Shown here: piece after piece, positions 17,414-25,873 of the stretch
Layout: every line of letters starts with the position of its first letter
How positions within the stretch are numbered: the stretch's first letter is position 1
Source of the DNA: SG8-30 sp963715485
GTDB taxonomy: Bacteria; Pseudomonadota; Gammaproteobacteria; Steroidobacterales; Steroidobacteraceae
Length of the DNA: 64,000 nucleotides
Assembly (NCBI GenBank): GCA_963715485.1
Contig: OY970244.1
Coordinates: forward strand, 1,798,001 to 1,862,000
Direction of reading: 5' to 3'
Position numbers and translations under genes: made by a program
Notes under the pieces: model-generated
Databases searched by the model: none
Seen by the model: the letters and a program-made list of their open reading frames with translations, nothing else
What the model was told of the DNA's origin: nothing

Positions 17414-17502
17414 GCGACAGTAGCTGCACTGCGCCGGGGTTCCCGCCCCGGTAGACTATCAGCGAGCTGCAGACGCGACGGCAGCTTCAAGGACGGTCCA
17501 AT

Positions 17503-19347
17503 ATGGTTGTCTTCCGCGCAATCCGAGCTTTCTTCAGGGGCCTATGGCACGTACTCGACGGCGCCAGGAAGGTCATGCACTTCATACTGCTGCTGTTCCT
17601 GTTCGGCATCCTGCTCGCTGCCACGCGCTCATCACTGCCGTTCCTGCCAAGTGACGCCGCGCTGGTTCTGTCTCCCGAGGGACGCATTGTCGACGAGTTA
17701 TCGGGCGATCCACTCGATCGGGCCTTGCGCGACGTGAGCGGTGAAGGCCGGCCCGAGACACGACTTCAGGACCTGCTAGACGTGATCGAGGCTGCTGCCG
17801 ATGACGGGCGGATCAGTGCCATGGTGCTGGATCTGGGTGCGCTAGAGCGCGCCGGTCTGCCGGCACTGCAGGACCTGGCCCGCGCCATCGATGCCTTCCG
17901 CGACTCGGGCAAGAAGGTGTTTGCCTGGGGTGCCTGGTTCGATCAGCGGCAATACTTCCTGGCGGCGCACGCCGACGAGGTCTATCTCGATCCCTACGGC
18001 ACGGTCATCATCGAGGGCTTCGGCTATTTCCGCCAGTACCTGAAGGGTACCGCTGACAAGCTTAGCGTAGACGTCCATGTATTCAAGGTCGGCACGCACA
18101 AGTCGGCGCCCGACACCTTCACCCGCAGCGACATGTCGCCCGAGGATCGCGAGGAAGCCGGCGTCTGGGTGAACTCGCTATGGGACGCGTGGAAGTCCGG
18201 CGTGGCCCAGGCGCGCGGAGTCGAGCCGCAGACCCTGCAGGATTACGCCGACAACGCCGGGCCCGGCGTCCGCGAGGTCGACGGCGACCTCGCGCAGTAT
18301 GCGTTCGCCCGCGGCCTGGTGGACGGGCTCAAGACGCGCGAACAGTTCGAGGAAGTCGTCAGCGAGGAGGCTGGTGTGGACGAAGCCGAGCACAGCTACC
18401 CCTCGGTGGACTGGCGATCCTACTTCACGGTGCTGCGTTCGGAGCGCGCACTGCACAAGAGCGAGGATCAGAATGTCGGCGTCGTGGTCGCGTCGGGAGA
18501 GATACTTGACGGCAAGCAGCCGCCGGGCACGGTCGGCGGGGCGACACTATCCGAATTGCTGCGTGAATTGCGCTACGACGATTCTATTGGTGCGGTGGTG
18601 CTGCGCATCGATAGCCCCGGCGGCAGCATGTTTGCTTCGGAAATGATTCGCCGCGAAATCGACGCTTTGCAGGAGGCCGGCAAGCCGGTCGTGGCATCCA
18701 TGTCGTCGGTCGCTGCCTCGGGTGGCTACTACATTGCGGCGCCGGCGGACAGGATCTTTGCAGCGCCGACGACCATCACCGGCTCGATCGGCGTCTACGC
18801 CATGTTTCCCACCTTCGAGAGGACGCTCGCCCGGATCGGCGTCACCTCCGACGGACTCGGCACGACCGATTTGGCGGGTGCTGGCCGGATCGACCGGGAC
18901 CTCAATCCGCAGCTGGCGATGGTGCTGCAGTCAAGCGTCGAGCACTCCTACCGACAGTTCGTGGGGATGGTCGCCGCCGAGCGCGAGCGGCCCTTCGAGG
19001 AGATCGACAGTATTGCGCAGGGAAGGGTCTGGTCGGGCGCCGACGCGAAGACCGCCGGGCTGGTGGATGAGTTCGGCAGTCTGCAGGACGCAATCGAAGC
19101 TGCCGCCGAGCTGGGCCAGCTTCCCGAGGACCACGGCGTAAAGTGGATGGCTCCGGAGCTCACCTGGCAGGAGGCGCTGGCACTTCGGCTGCGCGTCTTG
19201 GCCGCGAACACGCTCCGCTGGACGGGTTTCAAGCTGACGCTACCTCGCTGGCCGGTGCCCGACTCTGTCGTCACGGAAGTCGAGCACCTGCTCGAACTTG
19301 GCCAGGGAGGTCGGCCGCTCTATTGGTGTCCCTGCCGGGTCGATTGA
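17503..19347 (+). CDS. sppA: Signal peptide peptidase SppA, long (67K) form
   Basis: 614 residues, the duplicated S49 type as in E. coli. A single membrane helix lies near residues 24-41. The catalytic dyad is K200 in VGTHKSAPDTF and S406 in SSVAASGGYYIAAP, matching E. coli K209/S409. The two S49 domains cover about 135-285 and 355-545. SppA cleaves remnant signal peptides in the inner membrane. It is convergent with tdh, with only 3 nt between stops and no clear terminator. Confidence 0.95.
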   Translation: MVVFRAIRAFFRGLWHVLDGARKVMHFILLLFLFGILLAATRSSLPFLPSDAALVLSPEGRIVDELSGDPLDRALRDVSGEGRPETRLQDLLDVIEAAADDGRISAMVLDLGALERAGLPALQDLARAIDAFRDSGKKVFAWGAWFDQRQYFLAAHADEVYLDPYGTVIIEGFGYFRQYLKGTADKLSVDVHVFKVGTHKSAPDTFTRSDMSPEDREEAGVWVNSLWDAWKSGVAQARGVEPQTLQDYADNAGPGVREVDGDLAQYAFARGLVDGLKTREQFEEVVSEEAGVDEAEHSYPSVDWRSYFTVLRSERALHKSEDQNVGVVVASGEILDGKQPPGTVGGATLSELLRELRYDDSIGAVVLRIDSPGGSMFASEMIRREIDALQEAGKPVVASMSSVAASGGYYIAAPADRIFAAPTTITGSIGVYAMFPTFERTLARIGVTSDGLGTTDLAGAGRIDRDLNPQLAMVLQSSVEHSYRQFVGMVAAERERPFEEIDSIAQGRVWSGADAKTAGLVDEFGSLQDAIEAAAELGQLPEDHGVKWMAPELTWQEALALRLRVLAANTLRWTGFKLTLPRWPVPDSVVTEVEHLLELGQGGRPLYWCPCRVD

Positions 19348-19350
19348 GTC

Positions 19351-20379
19351 TCAGGCCGCCCAGTCAAGGATGACCTTTCCGGAGCGGCCACTGTTCATGG
19401 TCTCGAAGGCACGCTGGTAGTCTTCGATGGCAAAGCGATGCGTGATGATCGGGCTGATGTCTAGCCCGCTCTGCAGCATCGCCGACATCTTGTACCAGGT
19501 CTCGAACATCTCGCGACCATAGATGCCCTTGATGACCAGCCCCTTGAAGATCACTTCGTTCCAGTCGATGGCCACGTCACTCGGCGGAATGCCGAGCAGC
19601 GCAACCCGGCCGCCATGGTGCATGGACTTGAGCAGGTCGCGGAAAGCCGTCGGGTTGCCGGACATCTCCAGTCCGACGTCGAAGCCTTCCTCCATGCCCA
19701 GGTCCTGCATTGCGCCGGACACGGACTCGCGCGAGACGTTAAGTGCGCGAGTGGCACCCATCTTGCGGGCCAGGTCCAGCCGGTAGTCGTTCACGTCGGT
19801 AATGACCACATGGCGTGCACCGACGTGACGCGCGATGGCCACCGCCATGATGCCGATCGGACCGGCGCCAGTGATCAGCACGTCCTCGCCGACCAGGTCG
19901 AACGAAAGCGCCGCATGGGTCGCGTTGCCCAGTGGGTCGAGGATCGAGGCGATTTCGTCGGTGATCGAGGCTGGCAGCTTGAATACGTTGGAGGCCGGCA
20001 GGACCATGAGCTCGGCAAAACAACCTGGGCGGTTGACGCCTACGCCGGTCGTGTTCCGGCACAGGTGGCGGCGGCCGGCTCGGCAATTTCTGCAGTGGCC
20101 GCAGGTGATGTGACCCTCGCCGGAGACACGATCGCCGGGTACAAAGCCGACCACCTCGCCGCCTACTTCCACGATTTCGCCGCAGTACTCATGCCCGACC
20201 TGCATTGGCACCGGGATCGTCTTCTGTGCCCAGGCGTCCCAGTTGTAGATATGGATGTCGGTCCCGCAAATGGCGGTCTTCTTCATGCGGATCAGTACGT
20301 CGTTGTGCCCGACCCGGGGCGGGTCGATGTCGCGCATCCAGATGCCTGGTGCGCTCTCTGCCTTGACCAATGCCTTCAT
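19351..20379 (-). CDS. tdh: L-threonine 3-dehydrogenase
   Basis: 342 residues, one more than E. coli Tdh. It is a zinc medium-chain dehydrogenase: catalytic zinc ligands C38, H63 and E64, structural zinc cysteines C93, C96, C99 and C107, and an NAD Rossmann motif GAGPIGIMAVAIARHVGARHVV near 168-189. It oxidises threonine to 2-amino-3-ketobutyrate, which Kbl, encoded 7 nt upstream, cleaves to glycine and acetyl-CoA. The ATG at 20379 matches the family start (MKALVKAE). Confidence 0.97.
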   Translation of the reverse strand: MKALVKAESAPGIWMRDIDPPRVGHNDVLIRMKKTAICGTDIHIYNWDAWAQKTIPVPMQVGHEYCGEIVEVGGEVVGFVPGDRVSGEGHITCGHCRNCRAGRRHLCRNTTGVGVNRPGCFAELMVLPASNVFKLPASITDEIASILDPLGNATHAALSFDLVGEDVLITGAGPIGIMAVAIARHVGARHVVITDVNDYRLDLARKMGATRALNVSRESVSGAMQDLGMEEGFDVGLEMSGNPTAFRDLLKSMHHGGRVALLGIPPSDVAIDWNEVIFKGLVIKGIYGREMFETWYKMSAMLQSGLDISPIITHRFAIEDYQRAFETMNSGRSGKVILDWAA

Positions 20380-20386
20380 GGCGACC

Positions 20387-21595
20387 TCAACGGATAATGC
20401 CGAGCTCGCGCCCGGCGGTTGCAAATGCCTCAAGCGCACGGTCCAGCTGCTCGCGTGTGTGCCCCGAGCTCATCTGCGTGCGGATACGTGCCTTGCCGAG
20501 CGGCACCACGGGAAAGGAAAAGCCGATCACATATACGCCCAGTTCGAGCAGCCGCTCGGCCATGCGCACCGCCAGCGGCGCGTCGCCCAGCATGACAGGG
20601 ATGATTGGGTGCTCGCCCGGCACCAGGCTGAAGCCCAGTGCCTGCATGCATTCGCGGAAGTAACGGGTGTTTTCCCACAGTCGCGAGCGCAGCTCCGGCA
20701 TCGTGTCGAGCAGGTCCAGCACCCTGAGCGTCGTCGCGGCCACCATGGGAGCAATCGAATTGGAGAACAGATAGGGGCGCGAGCGCTGCCGCAGCCACTC
20801 AACGACCTCGCGTCGACCTGAAGTGTAACCGCCGCTTGCCCCGCCGAGCGCCTTACCGAGGGTGCCGGTGAGGATGTCGACCCGTTTCAGGACATTGCAG
20901 TGCTCATGCGTTCCGCGACCCTGCACTCCCATGAATCCAGTAGCGTGTGAGTCGTCGACGACGACGATCGCGGCATACCTCTCGGCCAGGTCGCAGATCT
21001 CCGCGAGCGGGGCTATCGTGCCGTCCATGGAGAAGACGCCGTCGGTGACGATCAGCCGGCTACGGGCATCGAGTGACTGCTTCAGGCAGTCCTCCAGCTT
21101 GCCCATGTCGCGGTTGTCGTAGCGCAGGCGTCGCGCCTTCGACAGGCGGATGCCATCGATGATGCTGGCGTGGTTAAGCGCGTCCGAGATGATGGCGTCG
21201 TTCTCCGCCGTCAGGGTCTCGAACAAGCCGCCATTGGCATCGAAGCAGGACGAGTACAGGATCGTGTCGTCGGTCCCGAGAAAGGCCGAGAGTTTCTCCT
21301 CCAGGTCGCGGTGCACGGTCTGGGTGCCGCAGATGAAGCGCACCGACGCCATGCCATAGCCGTAGCGGTCGATTGCCCGGTGGGCTGCCTCGCGCAACAG
21401 CGGGTGGTTGGCCAGGCCAAGGTAGTTGTTGGCGCACAGGTTGATGACCTCGCGACCATCATCCAGGCGGACTACGGCCTGTTGACCCGAGGCAATGATA
21501 CGTTCGCGCTTGTACAATCCTTGCGCGCCAAGTTCGGCGCCCTGTGCGGCAAGTCGATCGAGAAATGAAGGATCCACTTGAGCTATCCCGTTCAT
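20387..21595 (-). CDS. kbl: Glycine C-acetyltransferase (2-amino-3-ketobutyrate CoA ligase)
   Basis: 402 residues, a fold-type I PLP enzyme of the alpha-oxoamine synthase group. The PLP lysine is K248 in LTGTLGKALGGASGG, and DDSHATG at 214-220 contacts the ring. The N-terminus YKRERIIASGQQAVV matches Kbl, not KAS/ALAS. With Tdh it forms the threonine-to-glycine route. The first gene of a two-gene operon, it appears to have a very short or absent 5' leader (see the promoter at 21606-21634). Confidence 0.96.
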   Translation of the reverse strand: MNGIAQVDPSFLDRLAAQGAELGAQGLYKRERIIASGQQAVVRLDDGREVINLCANNYLGLANHPLLREAAHRAIDRYGYGMASVRFICGTQTVHRDLEEKLSAFLGTDDTILYSSCFDANGGLFETLTAENDAIISDALNHASIIDGIRLSKARRLRYDNRDMGKLEDCLKQSLDARSRLIVTDGVFSMDGTIAPLAEICDLAERYAAIVVVDDSHATGFMGVQGRGTHEHCNVLKRVDILTGTLGKALGGASGGYTSGRREVVEWLRQRSRPYLFSNSIAPMVAATTLRVLDLLDTMPELRSRLWENTRYFRECMQALGFSLVPGEHPIIPVMLGDAPLAVRMAERLLELGVYVIGFSFPVVPLGKARIRTQMSSGHTREQLDRALEAFATAGRELGIIR

Positions 21596-21605
21596 GCAAA
21601 GCGTG

Positions 21606-21634
21606 ATTATAGTGGGCGGGGAGCGGCCTGTCGG
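21606..21634 (-). promoter_or_regulatory. kbl: Sigma-70 promoter candidate of kbl-tdh
   Basis: On the minus strand CCGACA (21634-21629) and a perfect TATAAT (21611-21606) are separated by 17 nt. A start point about 7 nt after the -10 box would fall near 21598-21600, only 3-5 nt before the kbl ATG at 21595, so a leaderless or almost leaderless mRNA is predicted. Confidence 0.6.
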
Positions 21635-21648
21635 CTGAGTGACGCGGC

Positions 21649-22062
21649 ATGACCATCGATGACGACAATGGCGGTGGCGAGCTCAGGGTGGACAAGTGGC
21701 TCTGGTGCGCACGCTTCTTCCGGACCCGCTCGCTGGCGGCCGTGGCTGTCGCCGGCGGCAAGGTGCACGTCAATGAGGAGCGCGTGAAGCCCTCGCGGGT
21801 CATCCGGCCGGGGGACCGGCTCGAGGTTACGGTCGGATTCGACGTGATCAGCATTGCCGTTCGTTCCATACCCAGGCGCCGCGGGCCGGCGACTGAAGCA
21901 AGGCTCTGCTACGAGGAAACGCCGGCCAGTATTGACCGTCGCGAGCGCATCCGCGAGCAGCGCCGACTTGCGACGATGGCGGCGCCGCAGACGGAGGGTC
22001 GACCCGACAAGCGTACCAGGCGCGAGCTGCTTCGCTTCCAGCGCGACCAGGGCAAGAGTTGA
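21649..22062 (+). CDS. hslR: Heat-shock protein 15-like S4-domain RNA-binding protein
   Basis: 137 residues. An S4 domain covers about 10-72 (ELRVDKWLWCARFFRTRSLAAVAVAGGKVHVNEERVKPSRVIRPGDRLEV), followed by a basic tail (RRERIREQRRLA, RPDKRTRRELLRFQRDQGKS). E. coli Hsp15 rescues 50S subunits that carry nascent peptidyl-tRNA. It is divergent from kbl. Confidence 0.9.
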   Translation: MTIDDDNGGGELRVDKWLWCARFFRTRSLAAVAVAGGKVHVNEERVKPSRVIRPGDRLEVTVGFDVISIAVRSIPRRRGPATEARLCYEETPASIDRRERIREQRRLATMAAPQTEGRPDKRTRRELLRFQRDQGKS

Positions 22063-22085
22063 CTTAACGTCAGTGTGACCGGGAC

Positions 22086-22101
22086 TGTGACGTGTATCAC
22101 A
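22086..22101. promoter_or_regulatory. Perfect CRP-type binding palindrome
   Basis: TGTGACGTGTATCACA matches the CRP/Vfr consensus TGTGA-N6-TCACA at all ten fixed positions. It lies 24 nt after the hslR stop and 61 nt before the small ORF at 22162, suiting an activator site for that gene and possibly the cupin and transporter beyond. Confidence 0.7.
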
Positions 22102-22161
22102 TTCTGCCGGGGCGACGACTCGTACCGTTGGCGGACGGGGCCAGGTCGCGGGGAGCGAGCG

Positions 22162-22383
22162 ATGAACGACAGGAAGGATCCGAAGGGACGGTTCCCGGGA
22201 AATTCGCCAGCACAAGATACGGAACGCACGCCGGGGGCCGACACCATGGGCTGGGAGGCCCGGGCGCTCGCACAGATCCGGCCGCATGTCCGCGAGCTAT
22301 CCGGACCTGCAGGAGTCCAGGCCGGCTGGGAGACCGACACCATTACGCGCCTCGAGGACTACTTCGACCGCGGCGACGTTTGA
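22162..22383 (+). CDS. Small hypothetical protein
   Basis: 73 residues, start MNDRKDPKGRFPGNSP with GGGGAGCGAGCG as ribosome binding site. The N-terminal half is polar and likely disordered. The C-terminal half (MGWEARALAQIRPHVREL, then WETDTITRLEDYFDRGDV) has helical, charged character. I recognise no family. It sits alone between hslR and the cupin gene, downstream of a perfect CRP-type site, which is the best evidence that it is expressed. Confidence 0.55.
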   Translation: MNDRKDPKGRFPGNSPAQDTERTPGADTMGWEARALAQIRPHVRELSGPAGVQAGWETDTITRLEDYFDRGDV

Positions 22384-22438
22384 GCTGGCTCTTCCTGGCA
22401 GGGCATACTGCCCGCCGGTTACCGGCGGAAGACCCCCC

Positions 22439-22795
22439 TTGCCCAAAGTCATCCCTGCTCCCACCGTAATACCCTCGGCCGGTACGCGGCCCAAGCGCAT
22501 CGAGGAATTCGTCGGCCGCGTGAATACGTCGACCGCCGCGATCAGCATTGCGCGCATGACCAGCCCGCCGGGCTGGGTCGAGCCCGGGCAGCGCCCGGAG
22601 TTCGACGAGTACACGCTGGTGCTGGACGGAAGCCTGCGCGTCGAGGCCGAAGGCGGAACCCTGGAGGTGACGGCCGGGCAGGCCGTGCACGTGTCGGCCG
22701 GCGAGTGGGTTCGCTATTCGACACCGGACGGCGCGAGCTATGTCGCGATCTGCCTGCCGGCGTTTTCTCCAGATACGGTACACCGGGACGAGTAG
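22439..22795 (+). CDS. Cupin-domain protein
   Basis: 118 residues from a TTG start (PKVIPAPTVIPSAGTRPKRIEEF). The single beta-barrel cupin domain spans about 35-112: SPPGWVEPGQRPEFDEYTLVLDGSLRVEAEGG, then AGQAVHVSAGEWVRYSTPDGASYVAICLPAF. Metal ligands of the first motif are reduced (E in PEFDEY, no HxH), so metal binding is doubtful. The role is unknown. The TTG is chosen because residues before it do not fit the family; other starts are possible. Confidence 0.75.
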   Translation: MPKVIPAPTVIPSAGTRPKRIEEFVGRVNTSTAAISIARMTSPPGWVEPGQRPEFDEYTLVLDGSLRVEAEGGTLEVTAGQAVHVSAGEWVRYSTPDGASYVAICLPAFSPDTVHRDE

Positions 22796-22803
22796 GGCAG
22801 GGC

Positions 22804-23568
22804 ATGTCCTCCATCTTGTCGCGCCCGACGCGCCTGTTCATCCTCCTGTCGGGACTGTTCGTCACTAACGCACTGATGGCCGAGTTCATCGGCGTCAAGA
22901 TTTTCGCGCTCGAGGACACCTTGGGGCTGCCGCCCTTCGACTGGCGGCTGTTCGGGCAATCCGGCTCGCTCTCGTTCACTGCCGGCGTAATGCTATGGCC
23001 GGTCGTGTTCATCATGACTGATATCATCAATGAGTACTTCGGTGTGCGCGGCGTCCGGTTCATTTCGTGGCTGGCCGTTGGATTCATCACCTACGCCTTC
23101 CTGTTTGCTTACCTCGCAATTGAACTGGTCCCGGCCTCGTGGTGGGTCGGCGTGGCGAGTCAGCGCGGGGTGCCGGACATGCAGGCTGCCTTCGCAGCCA
23201 CGTTCGGGCAGGGTCTGTGGACGATCGGAGGCTCGGTTACCGCGTTCCTGATCGGTCAGTTGATCGACGTGGCGATCTTTCACCGGATAAGGACGCTGAC
23301 CGGCGAGCGCTGGATCTGGTTGCGTGCGACCGCCTCGACGGCAGTTTCGCAACTCGTCGACAGCTTCGTGGTGCTCTATATCGCCTTCGTGCTGGGCCCG
23401 CAACAATGGCCGGTCGACCTGTTCCTGGCGGTTGGCACGGTGAACTACTGCTACAAGATGTCGATGGCCATCCTGCTGATTCCGCTCATCTACCTGGGGC
23501 GGCGCGCGATCGAGCGGTATCTCGGTACCGCCAGTGCAGAGAGGCTGAAGTCCGAAGCCGCCGCGTGA
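22804..23568 (+). CDS. yhhQ: Queuosine-precursor transporter, YhhQ/VUT family
   Basis: 254 residues with six membrane helices. The family blocks are FIGVKIFAL, WPVVFIMTDIINEYFGVRGVRFISW near residues 60-85, IGQLIDVAIFHRIRTLTGERWIWLRATASTAVSQLVDSFVV near 158-198, and NYCYKMSMAILLIPLIYLGRRAI. E. coli YhhQ imports preQ0/preQ1 for queuosine tRNA modification. The ATG at 22804 follows AGGGCAGGGC, 8 nt after the cupin stop, so the two may be co-transcribed. Confidence 0.9.
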   Translation: MSSILSRPTRLFILLSGLFVTNALMAEFIGVKIFALEDTLGLPPFDWRLFGQSGSLSFTAGVMLWPVVFIMTDIINEYFGVRGVRFISWLAVGFITYAFLFAYLAIELVPASWWVGVASQRGVPDMQAAFAATFGQGLWTIGGSVTAFLIGQLIDVAIFHRIRTLTGERWIWLRATASTAVSQLVDSFVVLYIAFVLGPQQWPVDLFLAVGTVNYCYKMSMAILLIPLIYLGRRAIERYLGTASAERLKSEAAA

Positions 23569-23586
23569 TGAGCGGGGACGATAAGC

Positions 23587-23665
23587 GGGGACAGTTTACC
23601 TATTTGCCAAAACGCGTAACGTAGCTTGAAGCGGGAATCTCATGGCAAATAGGTAAACTGTCCCC
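23587..23665. repeat. Perfect 23-bp inverted repeat element
   Basis: The left arm starts GGGGACAGTTTACCTATTTG (23587-23609) and the right arm (23643-23665) is its exact reverse complement over 23 bp, with a 33-nt loop. The flanks repeat the edge motif: GCGGGGAC recurs at 23572-23580 and CTGTCCCCGGATT occurs twice (23659-23671, 23674-23686). It lies between two convergent genes, and could act as a two-way terminator. The organisation looks REP/BIME-like, the family of palindromes mobilised by RAYT-type transposases. Confidence 0.85.
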
Positions 23666-23685
23666 GGATTGATCTGTCCCCGGAT

Positions 23686-24543
23686 TCAGTGCAGCAGCGC
23701 CATCATCTGCCTGCGATAGTGGTGGACCAGTTCGTCGCGACCCTCCAGCAGTTGAAATGCCGCCAGCAGGTTCTTGCGCACCGCACCGTCGCTGAAGTTC
23801 CGGTCACTACGCAGGATGTGCATCCAGCGATCCAGCGCCTGTTCGACCTGACCTGAACTGAATTCGCGGGTCGCGAGCTGATTCATCGACTTGAGATCAG
23901 ACGGATCTCCTTCGATCTTCCGCGCCAGTTCAAGAGCTGCAGGCGCATCCACGAGGGACCGCGCCAGCTGCAGCCGGGCCTCGACGACTTTCAATCGCGG
24001 GGATTCGATCGCGTGGACTGGAAGACCCGCGAACTGCTCGTCCGCCTCGGTCGTCCGGCCGGCGAGGATCAGCGCCTCGATCAACTCGACTCGAAGCTCG
24101 TCGCTCTCCGGGTCATCCCGCAGCGCCGTCTCCAGCAGCAGGACCGCCTCCGGCGCGCGATCCTCGGAGAGCAGCTGGACGGCCTCGGCACGAGCCTGGT
24201 CCGACGGCCGCTCGAGGTATCGTTCCACCATCGCGCGAATGGCGCTGTCCGGCTGCACCCCTATGATCTCGTCCACTGCCTTGCCATGGCGGAACAGCCG
24301 CAACGTGGGCAGGCTGCGAATTCCGTGTTGCGCTGCCAGCTCCGCTTGCGCCTCAGTATCGACCTTGGCCACGCGCGCGCGACCAGCGTAGTCGGCCGCG
24401 ACGCGTTCCAGCGTGGGCGCCAGCATCTTGCACGGTCCACACCATTCCGCCCAGAAGTCGACCAGCACGGGCATCTGGTGCGATTTTTCGACGACTTCGG
24501 CCTGAAAGGTCTGCGCGGTCGACTCGATAATGCTTTCGCTCAT
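23686..24543 (-). CDS. cnoX: Thioredoxin-TPR chaperone CnoX (YbbN-like)
   Basis: 285 residues. The thioredoxin domain covers about 5-110 with active site WCGPC at 34-38, then a TPR-like helical domain (about 115-285). E. coli CnoX lacks a redox-active CxxC (SQHC) and works as a chloride-activated holdase; here the full CGPC suggests redox activity, as reported for some alphaproteobacterial CnoX proteins. The start MSESIIESTAQTF at 24543 matches the family; the upstream frame is not conserved. Its stop lies at the edge of the inverted repeat element. Confidence 0.88.
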   Translation of the reverse strand: MSESIIESTAQTFQAEVVEKSHQMPVLVDFWAEWCGPCKMLAPTLERVAADYAGRARVAKVDTEAQAELAAQHGIRSLPTLRLFRHGKAVDEIIGVQPDSAIRAMVERYLERPSDQARAEAVQLLSEDRAPEAVLLLETALRDDPESDELRVELIEALILAGRTTEADEQFAGLPVHAIESPRLKVVEARLQLARSLVDAPAALELARKIEGDPSDLKSMNQLATREFSSGQVEQALDRWMHILRSDRNFSDGAVRKNLLAAFQLLEGRDELVHHYRRQMMALLH

Positions 24544-24703
24544 GACATCCACCCAGATGATTCTGTCGTTCCCCAGCCTACATGGGTCTAATTTCAGCCG
24601 AATCAAGGAATCCCGTTCCTGCCCGCGGCCACGAACGGGTGGTTAACCGGCCGCAGTGCCGATAGACTATCGCGCCCAAAAATCACCAGAAGGAATCATT
24701 GGC

Positions 24704-25411
24704 ATGTACTGGACGAAGGGACTCGCGCTTGCGCTCGCCTTGGCAGTGGCCGGCCCGGCACAGGCGGACTGGGCTGGCAAGGGCGAGCTTGGCGGCGTGC
24801 TTGCGCGCGGTAATACCGAGACGGAGACGATCAACGGCAAGGTCGACATGACCAAGGAAACCGACCACTGGAAGCATGTCGCCGGATTCTCGATCCTGCG
24901 TACGGTCAACGATGGCGTTACTTCGGCCAATCGCTGGGAGTTGCGCGGCGAGTCGGACTACAAGCTGACGGATCGCAGCTACGTGTTCGGCGCGCTCCGC
25001 TACGAGGACGACCAGTTCACTGACTACAGCTACCAGGCAACCGCTACGCTTGGTTATGGCTACAAGCTCATTGACGACGAAGCGACCCAGCTCGACGGCA
25101 AGATCGGTGCTGGCTACCGGAGTACCGAGCTGCGAACCTCGGGCAAGAAGCAGGACGATGCCATCATTCGTGGCGTGCTGGACTATGCCCACACCCTGAC
25201 CGAGACCACCAAGATCATCGACAAATTCCTGGTGGAGGCTGGATCGGAGAATACCTTCCTGCAGAATATCCTGAGCCTCGAGGTCAAGATGAACGCGTCC
25301 CTGGCGCTCGGACTGAGCTACGAGATCCGGTACAACACGGACGTACTGCCGGCTACCGACAAGACCGACCAGGTGCTGACGGCCAACCTCGTGTTCGGCT
25401 TTGGCGGATGA
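24704..25411 (+). CDS. DUF481 (YdiY-like) outer-membrane-type protein
   Basis: 235 residues with a clear signal peptide (MYWTKGLALALALAVAGPAQA, cleavage before DW). The mature part has alternating aromatic and polar beta strands and starts GKGELGGVLARGNTETETINGKVDMTKETDHWKH, the DUF481 signature; it ends with a strand whose last residues are VFGFGG. Likely a beta-barrel in the outer membrane, possibly acid-inducible as for E. coli YdiY; no transport role is shown. AGAAGGAATC precedes the ATG. Confidence 0.87.
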   Translation: MYWTKGLALALALAVAGPAQADWAGKGELGGVLARGNTETETINGKVDMTKETDHWKHVAGFSILRTVNDGVTSANRWELRGESDYKLTDRSYVFGALRYEDDQFTDYSYQATATLGYGYKLIDDEATQLDGKIGAGYRSTELRTSGKKQDDAIIRGVLDYAHTLTETTKIIDKFLVEAGSENTFLQNILSLEVKMNASLALGLSYEIRYNTDVLPATDKTDQVLTANLVFGFGG

Positions 25412-25433
25412 CGCTGGGCGACCGGGACCGTTG

Positions 25434-25847
25434 ATGTCGCGTCCGCTGACGCCCGCACTGGCCGTCGACCTGGTAATCGAGTTGGTCGACCGGCCTGACC
25501 GTCCGATCGTATTGATCGAACGACGAAATCCGCCGCCTGGATTCGCCCTGCCAGGTGGTTTCGTCGACCTGGGAGAACGGGTCGAGGACGCGGCGCGCCG
25601 TGAAGCAGTGGAGGAGACCGGGCTGGAGGTCGAGTTGAAATCCCTGCTCGGCGTTTATTCCGACCCGGCGAGGGACGCGCGCGGTCACACGGTCAGCATC
25701 GTCTACCTGGCTGAGGCCCGCGGCCAGCCGCGGGCAGGCGACGATGCTGCGCGGATCCTGGTGACCGCCCACGACGCCCTGCCGCAGCTGGCCTTCGATC
25801 ACGCGAAGATCCTTGCCGACTATGCCCACTCACGCCGCGGCAGCTGA
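25434..25847 (+). CDS. Nudix hydrolase
   Basis: 137 residues. The Nudix box G-x5-E-x7-REAVEETGL runs from G42 to L64, with catalytic glutamates E57, E60 and E61 in the expected places. The substrate is likely a nucleoside diphosphate linked to another group, perhaps ADP-ribose (the phrase ERRNPPPGFALPGGFVDLGERVEDAA resembles ADP-ribose pyrophosphatases), but this is inference. It starts 22 nt after the DUF481 stop. Confidence 0.92.
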   Translation: MSRPLTPALAVDLVIELVDRPDRPIVLIERRNPPPGFALPGGFVDLGERVEDAARREAVEETGLEVELKSLLGVYSDPARDARGHTVSIVYLAEARGQPRAGDDAARILVTAHDALPQLAFDHAKILADYAHSRRGS

Positions 25848-25873
25848 GCTACTGGCGGCGGTTCTGTCGATGT

